Shown here: positions 1-5,667 of the stretch, piece by piece
Layout: each line of letters begins with the position of its first letter
How positions within the stretch are numbered: the stretch's first letter is position 1
NCBI GenBank assembly: GCA_934271525.1
Contig: CAKQRL010000025.1
Span: 1 to 10,546, forward strand
Length of the DNA: 10,546 bases
DNA from: an uncultured Rhodocyclaceae bacterium
Lineage (GTDB): Bacteria > Pseudomonadota > Gammaproteobacteria > Burkholderiales > Rhodocyclaceae
Direction of reading: 5' to 3'
The notes under the pieces: model-generated
Told to the model about the DNA's origin: nothing
What the model saw: only the letters and a program-made list of their open reading frames with translations
Databases searched by the model: none
Program-made: the position numbers and the translations under genes

Positions 1-40
1 AATAAAGAAAATCAGCCATTGCTATGTTTTAAAAATTAAA

Positions 41-111
41 ACCGTGGATTTTAAAAAAATCCACGGTCAACGCCAAATTTTTTTCAAAAAAAATTCACGT
101 TTACCGTGGAA
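41..111. repeat. Compound copy of the dispersed CCGTGG palindrome (three arms)
   Basis: This holds a full element (60-110) plus an extra arm on its left. The full element has arms CCACGGTCAACG (61-72) and CGTTTACCGTGG (98-109), with one mismatch, around a core of seven T, C and eight A. The extra arm makes a second, near-perfect hairpin at 41-67: a 12-bp stem ACCGTGGATTTT/AAAATCCACGGT with loop AAA. The arm at 61-67 is shared, so the two hairpins cannot form together. No gene is seen in 1-140. I do not recognise the family; the arms and core recur six more times in the window. Confidence 0.85.
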
Positions 112-142
112 AATCAAAGATTTTTTGTCGTTTGAAACAATC

Positions 143-172
143 AAAAAAAACCGCCTTGTTAGGCGGTTTTAA
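143..172 (-). terminator. Intrinsic terminator of the downstream phasin gene
   Basis: Read on the minus strand this is a 9-bp stem, AAAACCGCC (147-155) with GGCGGTTTT (162-170), a 6-nt loop and a run of eight T continuing from the stem. It lies about 25 bases past the stop of the phasin at 196-741, which is where a Rho-independent terminator for that gene should be. Confidence 0.9.
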
Positions 173-195
173 AAAATCAAATTGTTTTCAAAAAA

Positions 196-741
196 TTATT
201 TGGATTTTTTGCTCGGTGCCAAGGCTTTGCTTGTGGCAGTGCCGGCGTTTTTAATGCTTGCTTCTGTGATGTCGCTAAATTGCTTGGCAATGTTGGACAT
301 ATTGCCAAAAGCTTGGTTGGAAGCATTCAAAAAGGATTGTAAAGTAGCCGCAAAAACTTCGCCGCCCACCGGCGCGCTGGTTTTCACTTTTTCTACCGTG
401 TCCGTTGCCTTTTGGGCAAAGCTGGAATACTGCGATTCCACAACGCTGGTTACTTCACGTTGAATGTCGCTTGCCAAGTCATACAAACTTCTGGAATATT
501 CCATCCATTTGTTCAAAGACGGTTGTGCCAAAGCGGAATTGATTTGTGTCAATTCGTTGGCATCTTTGGCGCTTAACGCTTGTTGCGTGTTGGCGACGCT
601 TGAAGCAAAAAAATCGCGCGTTGCCGCCATATTCAAAGCGGTTAAGCGTTCAACACCGTTGAAAGCCGTGCGAATTAAAGCCATCAAAACTTCTGTGTTG
701 GCGCGTTGCGCCGCCACAATTTGCTCAAAGTTGTTTTCCAT
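196..741 (-). CDS. Phasin family protein (PHA granule-associated), paralogue 1
   Basis: A 181-residue protein of the Phasin_2 type. Phasins are small amphipathic helical proteins that coat polyhydroxyalkanoate granules and control their size and number. The family pattern is visible: an N-terminal FEQIVAAQRAN segment, a helical ERLTALNMAATRDFF block, a SAKDANEL motif, a WMEYSRSLYDLASDIQ block, and a polar C-terminus ending in the basic tail PSKKSK. There is no signal peptide or membrane segment, as expected for a cytosolic granule protein. I chose the ATG at 739-741 because AGGGG lies six to seven bases upstream; an in-frame ATG nine codons further out has no such site. It follows a second phasin (865-1431) on the same strand, but a terminator between them and its own leader suggest separate transcription. 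The family call is firm; binding to granules is inferred from the family. Confidence 0.88.
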   Translation of the reverse strand: MENNFEQIVAAQRANTEVLMALIRTAFNGVERLTALNMAATRDFFASSVANTQQALSAKDANELTQINSALAQPSLNKWMEYSRSLYDLASDIQREVTSVVESQYSSFAQKATDTVEKVKTSAPVGGEVFAATLQSFLNASNQAFGNMSNIAKQFSDITEASIKNAGTATSKALAPSKKSK

Positions 742-756
742 AATTGTCCCCTTGCG

Positions 757-790
757 TGTGATTGTCACAAAAAGATAGTATCACTTTGTG
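757..790 (-). promoter_or_regulatory. Leader of phasin 1 with two overlapping inverted repeats
   Basis: Between the phasin 2 terminator and the phasin 1 start the sequence holds TGTGATTGTCACA (757-769), a perfect 5-3-5 palindrome. It also holds a second inverted repeat, CACAAA (766-771) with TTTGTG (785-790). A possible -10, TACTAT on the minus strand (775-780), lies inside the second repeat, but I see no convincing -35 at the right spacing. The palindromes could be operators or just a leader hairpin. The 3-bp spacer is too short for a classic CRP site. Confidence 0.35.
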
Positions 791-811
791 CCAAAAAAAG
801 CGCGATAAGTC

Positions 812-846
812 TTAAAAAAAACCCCGAGCATTTCAGCAGGGGGTTC
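812..846 (-). terminator. Intrinsic terminator of the upstream phasin gene
   Basis: On the minus strand, AACCCC (840-845) pairs with GGGGTT (820-825), with further GC pairs possible inside the loop. The stem runs into a tract of eight T. It starts about 20 bases past the stop of the phasin at 865-1431, so it should end most of that transcript before phasin 1. Confidence 0.85.
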
Positions 847-864
847 ATTTCAAAATATACCGAC

Positions 865-1431
865 TTATTTTTTCTTGGAAGAAGAAGTCGTAGAGCCAGC
901 AGCGGCACCAGTTGCTTTCACCGCGGCGTTGGTGGCAGCGGTTACATTGGCTTCGGCAATTTCAGCCACTTGTTTGGCGGCTTTGTTCATATTGTCAAAA
1001 GCGGAGTTGGCAGCGGCAATGGCGCTTTTCACAGCGGCAACCGCCACATCAGAGCCAGCAGGAGCAGAAGATGCGGCGCTATCCAACAAGGAACTTACGG
1101 TTTTTTGAAAATCACCAAATTGGGATTCCACCATTTTGGACAATTCTTCTTGGGTTTGTGCGGTGATTTCATAAACAGAGCGGCTATAAGCAACGGCTTT
1201 TTCCACATGGGGTTGCACTTGGGCGGCGGCAATGCTGGCAGCTTCTTGTGCGTCTTTGGCAGAAGCCAAAGCACGTGCATTGGAAACAGAATCTTCAATC
1301 ACAGAACGCGCGGCGTTTAAATTTAAAGCGGCAATGCGTTCGGCAGAAGCCAAAGCGGTGTTTGCCAAAGAAAGTAAAGAATCAACCGTTGCTTTGTTGG
1401 CAGCGGCGAATTGTTCGGGGGTTTTGAACAT
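865..1431 (-). CDS. Phasin family protein (PHA granule-associated), paralogue 2
   Basis: A 188-residue, alanine-rich Phasin_2 protein. It shares the block order of the neighbouring phasin: MFKTPEQFAAANKA at the start, then ERIAALNLNAARSVIEDS, SAKDAQEAA, a YSRSVYEITAQTQEEL block, an MVESQFGDFQ segment and a low-complexity end STTSSSKKK. The start is the ATG at 1429-1431, seven bases after a strong GAGGAG; the 41 upstream in-frame residues are leader, not protein. Upstream lies a good promoter with a TTGCAGTGCAA palindrome just past the likely transcription start, and downstream a terminator, so it looks like a single-gene unit. It differs enough from phasin 1 that this is not a recent duplication. 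The lysine-rich tail could touch DNA, as proposed for some PHA-granule proteins, but that is inference. Confidence 0.9.
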   Translation of the reverse strand: MFKTPEQFAAANKATVDSLLSLANTALASAERIAALNLNAARSVIEDSVSNARALASAKDAQEAASIAAAQVQPHVEKAVAYSRSVYEITAQTQEELSKMVESQFGDFQKTVSSLLDSAASSAPAGSDVAVAAVKSAIAAANSAFDNMNKAAKQVAEIAEANVTAATNAAVKATGAAAGSTTSSSKKK

Positions 1432-1535
1432 AAAAAAGCTCCTCAGTTTGGTTTTGAAAAAACGGATCGTTGTGAACTTTGCATTCAAAAAAATAACGCA
1501 AGTCCTTGCGAGTTTTGCGTTTTTTGGTGTTTTTT

Positions 1536-1546
1536 TTGCAGTGCAA
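1536..1546. promoter_or_regulatory. PhaR/PhbF-like operator palindrome upstream of phasin 2
   Basis: TTGCAGTGCAA has 5-bp arms TTGCA/TGCAA around one base. On the phasin strand it reads TATTGCACTGCAA, one base away from the consensus TG-N-TGC-N3-GCAA that I recall for the PHA regulator PhbF/PhaR of Herbaspirillum. It sits roughly 7-18 bases past the likely transcription start, where a bound repressor would block the gene. Repression of phasin genes by PhaR until granules titrate it away is the known logic of this family. Confidence 0.55.
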
Positions 1547-1559
1547 TAATTCAAGCGGA

Positions 1560-1588
1560 ATTATTGTCTTTTGCACTTGAAACGTCAA
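1560..1588 (-). promoter_or_regulatory. Sigma70-like promoter of phasin 2
   Basis: On the minus strand TTGACG (1583-1588) and AATAAT (1560-1565) are separated by exactly 17 bases, with A-rich sequence upstream of the -35. Predicted start is near 1553, giving a leader of about 120 nt before the ATG at 1431. This is the best-looking promoter in the window. Confidence 0.65.
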
Positions 1589-1658
1589 GCGTTTTTTTTG
1601 GAGGCTTTTTAGAATTTTATAACTTTAATTTTTTTTAAGAAAATCGCCAAAAGCCATT

Positions 1659-1715
1659 TTTTCCACGGTAAACAAGTGATTTTTTTCAAAAAAGTTTGTG
1701 GTTGACCGTGGAAAA
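1659..1715. repeat. Full copy of the dispersed CCGTGG palindrome
   Basis: Arms TTCCACGGTAAAC (1661-1673) and GTTGACCGTGGAA (1701-1713) are complementary apart from one A/G mismatch at the variable position. The core is seven T, C, six A. It lies between the phasin 2 promoter and ubiU, about 58 bases before the ubiU start, and ends in the GGAAAATC flank shared with other copies. No T tract follows the right arm on either strand, so it is not a standard intrinsic terminator. Confidence 0.85.
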
Positions 1716-1772
1716 TCGCTTGGAAAATCGTAAAATGCGCCTTTTTTAAGATAAAGCAAAAAAAGGATTTTT

Positions 1773-2768
1773 ATGTTGCCCTCGCTTGTTTGCCCGGCGG
1801 GAAGCCTGCCAGCCTTAAAAGCCGCTGTGGATAACGGCGCGAATGAAGTTTATTTGGGTTTTAAAAATAACACCAACGCACGCAATTTTGCGGGATTAAA
1901 TTTTAAAGACGATGCCATTGAAAAAGGCATTGCTTATGCGCATGAGCGCCATGTTAAGGTTTTAACGGCAATTAACACCTTTCCGCAAGCGGGCTTGGTT
2001 CAAAATTGGCACAATGCTGTGGATAAAGCCATTGACTTGGGCGTGGATGCCTTGATTTTGGCGGATTTGGGGCTGCTTTCTTATGCGCGCAAAAAATACG
2101 ACAAAGCGCGCCTACATTTTTCTGTTCAAGGTTCGGCAACCAATTACGAAGCCATCAATTTTTGTCAAAAAGAGTTTGGTATTTCGCGCGCCGTTTTGCC
2201 GCGCGTTTTAACCTTAAACCAAATTGCGCAGGTGATTGAAAAAACCACCGTTGGCATTGAAGTTTTTGGTTTTGGTGGTTTGTGCGTGATGAATGAAGGG
2301 CGTTGTTGGTTATCCAGTTACGCCACGGGTGAATCGCCAAACACCGTTGGCGCTTGCTCGCCTGCCAAGTTTGTGGAATGGCGGCAAAAGGATGAAGTGA
2401 TGGAAACGCGTTTGAATCACATTTTGATTGACCGCTTTAATAATGACGAATCAGCAGGTTACCCTACGCTTTGCAAAGGGCGCTTTGAAGTCAAAGGCGA
2501 GACTTATTACGCGCTGGAAGAACCAACAAGTTTGAACGTTTTGGAAATTTTGCCCGAATTGCAAAAAATTGGTGTTTGCGCCATCAAAATTGAAGGGCGG
2601 CAACGCTCACCCGCTTATGTGGCGCAGGTGACCAAGGTGATGCGCGCCGCCATTGACGCTTTGCAAAATCCAAACTTTGCCGTGCAATCCGCTTGGCAAG
2701 CGGATTTGGCAAATATATCTGAGGGCAATCAAGCAACTTTGGGTGCTTACAACCGCCCGTGGCGTTAG
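1773..2768 (+). CDS. ubiU: UbiU, O2-independent ubiquinone biosynthesis (peptidase U32 family)
   Basis: 331 residues, the same length as E. coli UbiU (YhbU), which it resembles throughout from memory. In E. coli, UbiU and UbiV form a [4Fe-4S] heterodimer needed for hydroxylation steps of ubiquinone synthesis without oxygen, probably with prephenate as oxygen donor. The four cluster cysteines are present at 171, 178, 195 and 234, in GGLC, EGRC, GACSPAKF and PTLCKGR. Other hallmarks are LVCPAGSLPALKAAV at the N-terminus, NARNFAGLNF near 35-44, the U32 signature EVFGFGGLCVMNEGRC, and IKIEGRQRSPAYV near 271-283. It is soluble, without a signal peptide. The ATG is preceded by AAAAGGA with five bases between. 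The stop is followed at once by the core of a repeat and then by ubiV, 27 bases on. First gene of a seven-gene plus-strand run. Confidence 0.96.
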   Translation: MLPSLVCPAGSLPALKAAVDNGANEVYLGFKNNTNARNFAGLNFKDDAIEKGIAYAHERHVKVLTAINTFPQAGLVQNWHNAVDKAIDLGVDALILADLGLLSYARKKYDKARLHFSVQGSATNYEAINFCQKEFGISRAVLPRVLTLNQIAQVIEKTTVGIEVFGFGGLCVMNEGRCWLSSYATGESPNTVGACSPAKFVEWRQKDEVMETRLNHILIDRFNNDESAGYPTLCKGRFEVKGETYYALEEPTSLNVLEILPELQKIGVCAIKIEGRQRSPAYVAQVTKVMRAAIDALQNPNFAVQSAWQADLANISEGNQATLGAYNRPWR

Positions 2769-2806
2769 TTTTTTGAAAAAAAATTTAGGTTTACCGTGGA
2801 AAATCA
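2769..2806 (+). repeat. Half copy of the dispersed palindrome between ubiU and ubiV
   Basis: It starts on the base after the ubiU stop with the core TTTTTTGAAAAAAAA, then AGGTTTACCGTGGAAAATC. The left arm is missing. The arm supplies both an AGG six bases upstream and the GTG (2796-2798) that is the only good start codon of ubiV, so the repeat runs into the coding sequence as residues 1-3 or so. Confidence 0.8.
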
Positions 2807-3677
2807 TCTCAAAATTAGTTTGGGGCCCTTGTTATTCTTTTGGCCAAAAGAAGAAATTCTCAATTTTTATGCCGAAATGGCGCAAATTGAAACAATTGAT
2901 ACTTTTTATATTGGCGAATCCGTTTGTGCACGCCGCCAGCAATTAAAGGTGAATGATTGGCTCGCACTGGCGCGCGATTTAAAAAGCGCCGGCAAAGATG
3001 TGGTTTTGTGCGCGCAATCCTTATTAGAATCCGAATCGGATTTAAAAAACTTGCGCCGCTTAATTGAAGGCGCGGATTCTTTAATAGAAATCAATGATTT
3101 AGGCGCATTGAGTTTGATGAACGGCAGAGCTTTTGTGGCAGGCGCGCATTTGAATATTTATAACGAAGAGACGCTGCAAACCTTTGCGCAATACGGATTA
3201 AAGCGTTTTGTGCCGCCTTTGGAAGCCGATAAAAATCTCATTCAAAAACTCATTGATGCCAAGCCATGCAATGTTGAAGCCGAGCTTTTTGTTTTTGGCA
3301 AATTGCCGCTTGCTTTTTCGGCGCGCTGCTTTACCGCGCGGCATTACGAATTGAACAAAGACGATTGCCAATTCAAATGCATGGAACACGAAGAAGGTTT
3401 AACCTTAAAAACGCGCGAAGGGCAGGATTTTTTGTGCATCAACGGCATTCAAACCATGAGCGCGCAAACTTATTGTTTGTTAGAACAAATGCCTAAAATC
3501 CTTACAATGGATGTTGCGCATATTCGCATTTCTCCTCAAAAACATTTTATGTCTGAAATTTTGCAGGCTTTTGATGCGGCGCGAAAAGGCGCGTTTTTAA
3601 AACCCGATGAAGCGTGGAGCCAACACGGCTTTGTCAATGGCTATTGGCACGGCATGGCAGGAATTGTTAAAGAATAA
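2796..3677 (+). CDS. ubiV: UbiV, O2-independent ubiquinone biosynthesis (peptidase U32 family)
   Basis: 293 residues, against 292 in E. coli UbiV (YhbV), the partner of UbiU. The cluster cysteines are at 44, 178, 191 and 195, in GESVCARR, SARCFTARH and DDCQFKC. Family blocks: ISLGPLLFFWPKEE at 7-20, IEINDLGAL near 98, FGKLPLAFSARCFTARHYELNKDDC at 167-191 as the core region, ING.QTMSAQTYCL near 215 and NGYWHGMAGI at the end. The start is GTG inside a repeat arm: alignment with E. coli begins at about residue 6, there is no in-frame ATG nearby, and the next possible start (TTG at 2820) would cut into the conserved LGP. AGG six bases upstream is a modest ribosome site. The gene ends 10 bases before ubiT. 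It acts as the UbiU partner in the cytosol. Confidence 0.95.
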   Translation: MENHLKISLGPLLFFWPKEEILNFYAEMAQIETIDTFYIGESVCARRQQLKVNDWLALARDLKSAGKDVVLCAQSLLESESDLKNLRRLIEGADSLIEINDLGALSLMNGRAFVAGAHLNIYNEETLQTFAQYGLKRFVPPLEADKNLIQKLIDAKPCNVEAELFVFGKLPLAFSARCFTARHYELNKDDCQFKCMEHEEGLTLKTREGQDFLCINGIQTMSAQTYCLLEQMPKILTMDVAHIRISPQKHFMSEILQAFDAARKGAFLKPDEAWSQHGFVNGYWHGMAGIVKE

Positions 3678-3687
3678 AGGAATAAAA

Positions 3688-4173
3688 ATGGCGTTATTTG
3701 ACCGTTTTGTGGAATTTTTTAGTGAATCCCAGCGCATTACCGTGTCTGATTTTGAATTGCCGAAGTTTGTGGCAAAAATCAACCAAAAATTGCCAGATTA
3801 TCCGCACGCTTTGATTCTTTGCACCGCCTTAAATTACGCCAAAAAACGCGGCATTTTGCCCGAAGACGATTTGGAATTTTTACAAGGCAAAAGCTTTTGT
3901 GTGGCAATGATTGACGGCGGCACTTCGGCTTTTTTTACTTATGATTCAGCGCAACAAAAATTCAAGCCAATCGCTCAACAAACGGCGGATGTTTATTTCA
4001 AAGCCAAACTTTCTGGCTTTTTGCAACTTTTATTGCGCCAAGAAGACCCCGACACCTTGTTTTTCAAGCGCCATTTGCAGTTGGAAGGCGACACAGAATT
4101 GGGTTTATTCATCAAAAATATGTTGGATGCGGTAGAAATTCCAAAAATTGTGCCGCCCGGATTTTCACATTAA
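3688..4173 (+). CDS. ubiT: UbiT, SCP2-domain accessory factor for anaerobic ubiquinone synthesis
   Basis: 161 residues with an SCP2 sterol-carrier-like fold, close to E. coli UbiT (YhbT, 174 residues), which is needed with UbiU and UbiV and is thought to carry the lipid intermediate. The strongest block is RQEDPDTLFFKRHLQLEGDTELGLF followed by IKNMLDAVEIP, near-identical to the E. coli C-terminal core. Earlier, DDLEFLQGKSFCVAMID and a TADVYFKAKLSGFLQLL stretch fit the domain. The E. coli protein continues further, so this one has a short tail, PKIVPPGFSH. I chose the ATG at 3688, after AAAGGA with six bases of spacing; the frame is open 27 codons upstream but that part overlaps ubiV. Third gene of ubiUVT, so all three partners of the pathway branch are here. 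Confidence 0.93.
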   Translation: MALFDRFVEFFSESQRITVSDFELPKFVAKINQKLPDYPHALILCTALNYAKKRGILPEDDLEFLQGKSFCVAMIDGGTSAFFTYDSAQQKFKPIAQQTADVYFKAKLSGFLQLLLRQEDPDTLFFKRHLQLEGDTELGLFIKNMLDAVEIPKIVPPGFSH

Positions 4174-4204
4174 AAAAATTTGGCGTTTACCGTGGAAAAA
4201 ATCT
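4174..4204 (+). repeat. Half copy of the dispersed palindrome between ubiT and the epimerase
   Basis: Directly after the ubiT stop comes AAAAATTTGGCGTTTACCGTGGAAAA in two parts: an A/T run that is a degraded core, then the arm GTTTACCGTGGA (4185-4196). There is no left arm. As in ubiV, the arm's GTG (4192-4194) is the likely start codon of the next gene. This copy has lost the AGG before the arm. Confidence 0.7.
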
Positions 4205-5103
4205 TCATCACTGGCGCAAGCGGTTTTATCGGGCAGTTTTTGTTGCCGTATTTTCAAAATTTGGATAATTTTGCAATGCCAACAGCCTTGGCGCACCAAG
4301 CGGTATCCAACTTTCCTACGGTTATTAAAGATTTAAACACCATCACACCAGACGACTTAAAAGGCACAACAACCTTGATTCACGCCGCTGGCAAAGCGCA
4401 CGCGCAGGAAGTGCCGTGGGCGATATTGCAGCGCGAAAATATTGACAACACCGCCAAACTTGCCGAATGCGCGGCTATTGCAGGCGTTCGCCATTTCATC
4501 TTTTTGAGTTCGGTGAAGGTTTATGGCGAAAAAACGCAAGATGGCGAAAAATGGCGTTTTGATTCGCCTTTGAATCCTTTGGACGACTTTGCCCGTTCCA
4601 AAATTTTGGCAGAAGAAAAATTGTTGGGTTTTCAAAACCAAATGCGCATTAGCATTTTGCGTTTACCTTTGTGTTACGCACGCCACCCCAAAGCCAACTT
4701 TGCCGCACTTTTAAAACTGGTGCAAAAAGGCGTGCCGTTGCCCTTTGCTTCATGGACGCACAACCGCCGCAGTTTTTTGTATTTGGGCAATTTGGCAGAT
4801 TTTTTAAAACATTTGATTAAAACCAAACAAGAATCAGGCGTTTATTTGTTAAGCGATGATGAAGATTTATCCACCGCTGTTTTGGTTTCCAAACTCGGCA
4901 AAGCGGTTCATCGCCCTGTGCGCTTATTCACCTTTCCCACTGCTTTCACGCAAATGGCGGCAAGTTGGGCAGGGCAGGTCAAACGAATGAGTTTGTTATA
5001 CGATTCTCAATCGCTTGATATTCATCAAACCAAACGTGTTTTTTCTTGGGCGCCGCCGTTTTCGGTTGATGCCGCTTTTGCTCAATCTTTTTCCATTCTT
5101 TAA
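4192..5103 (+). CDS. NAD(P)-dependent sugar epimerase/reductase (extended SDR)
   Basis: 303 residues from the GTG at 4192. An in-frame TTG at 4180 would add four residues, but EKIFITGASGFIG is a typical N-terminus for the family, with the nucleotide-binding GASGFIG at 8-14. The SSVKVYGE block at 106-113 carries the usual catalytic serine. The YxxxK motif is changed: residues 133-137 read FARSK, so lysine 137 is kept but the catalytic tyrosine is phenylalanine (TTT at 4588-4590). HNRRSFLYLGNLADFL near 190 is the common substrate-pocket block. Relatives include WbpV and WreQ-type proteins, which reduce the 4-keto sugar made by WbpM-type dehydratases, and UDP-glucose 4-epimerases. The gene is three bases from a phosphoglycosyl transferase and shares its strand with a dehydratase, which favours the 4-reductase role. 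Fold certain, exact reaction inferred. Confidence 0.85.
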   Translation: MEKIFITGASGFIGQFLLPYFQNLDNFAMPTALAHQAVSNFPTVIKDLNTITPDDLKGTTTLIHAAGKAHAQEVPWAILQRENIDNTAKLAECAAIAGVRHFIFLSSVKVYGEKTQDGEKWRFDSPLNPLDDFARSKILAEEKLLGFQNQMRISILRLPLCYARHPKANFAALLKLVQKGVPLPFASWTHNRRSFLYLGNLADFLKHLIKTKQESGVYLLSDDEDLSTAVLVSKLGKAVHRPVRLFTFPTAFTQMAASWAGQVKRMSLLYDSQSLDIHQTKRVFSWAPPFSVDAAFAQSFSIL

Positions 5104-5106
5104 AGA

Positions 5107-5667
5107 ATGAAACGCATTTTTGATTTTTCGCTCGCTTTGTTGTTATCGGTTTTGTTTTTGCCGATTTTGCTTGTTGTGTGGTTGGCGGTAAAGATAACCT
5201 CCAAAGGTCCCGCTATTCATTGGTCAAAGCGTATTGGGCAAAACAACACGGTATTTTTAATGCCCAAATTTCGCAGTATGAAAATCAACACGCCACAACT
5301 TGCCACGCATTTGATGACCAACCCCGATGCTTATTTAACCCCCATTGGTTCTTTTTTAAGAAAAACAAGCTTGGATGAATTGCCGCAGTTGTGGAGCATT
5401 TTGACTGGCAAAATGAGTTTTGTGGGGCCGCGCCCAGCTTTATTTAACCAAGATGATTTGGTCGCCTTGCGCACCCAATTTGGCATAGAAAAATTGCGCC
5501 CGGGGCTAACAGGTTGGGCGCAAATCAACGGCCGCGATGAATTAGCCATCCCCGACAAAGTGAAGTTAGAAGTGCAATACAAAGAACAACAATCCTTTTG
5601 GTTTGACTTAAAAATCATGTGGCTGACCGCTTGGCGCGTGTTGTTTGAAAAAGGGGTATCCCATTGA
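5107..5667 (+). CDS. Monotopic phosphoglycosyl transferase (bacterial sugar transferase family)
   Basis: 186 residues, the size of small PglC-like enzymes. These transfer a sugar phosphate from a UDP-sugar to undecaprenyl phosphate on the inner face of the inner membrane, starting a glycan repeat. A hydrophobic segment at about 8-30 contains Leu-Pro at 18-19, where the family has its re-entrant helix break. Then come KRIGQNNTVFLMPKFRSM, the catalytic Asp90-Glu91 in TSLDELPQLW, GKMSFVGPRP ending at 110, and RPGLTGWAQINGRD near 131-144. No large N-terminal membrane domain is present, so it is a small PglC/WreU type, not a WbaP type. The ATG lies three bases past the epimerase stop with a weak site, hinting at translational coupling. 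Its stop overlaps the TTG start of the next gene. The sugar is probably a 6-deoxy HexNAc made by the neighbours. Confidence 0.92.
   Translation: MKRIFDFSLALLLSVLFLPILLVVWLAVKITSKGPAIHWSKRIGQNNTVFLMPKFRSMKINTPQLATHLMTNPDAYLTPIGSFLRKTSLDELPQLWSILTGKMSFVGPRPALFNQDDLVALRTQFGIEKLRPGLTGWAQINGRDELAIPDKVKLEVQYKEQQSFWFDLKIMWLTAWRVLFEKGVSH

Larger units (their letters stand above)
1432..1772. other. Gene-free divergent intergenic region
   Basis: This 341-base gap separates the minus-strand phasin 2 from plus-strand ubiU. From left to right it holds the phasin 2 ribosome site and a long leader, a palindromic operator candidate (1536-1546), the phasin 2 promoter (1560-1588), an AT-rich stretch, a full copy of the dispersed palindrome (1659-1715) and the ubiU leader. 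No open reading frame in it looks real. I find no clear promoter for ubiU; TAAAAT (1731-1736) and TAAGAT (1747-1752) are possible -10 boxes without a well-spaced -35. I see no FNR-type TTGAT-N4-ATCAA site. Confidence 0.7.

Noticed and set aside
706..1320. Plus-strand open frames of up to about 200 codons opposite the phasins
   Set aside because: They are antisense to two well-supported phasins that have ribosome sites, a promoter and terminators; their translations are low-complexity and match no family.
1702..1736. TTGACC in the repeat arm as -35 of a ubiU promoter with TAAAAT as -10
   Set aside because: The spacing is 23 bases, well outside the usual 16-18.
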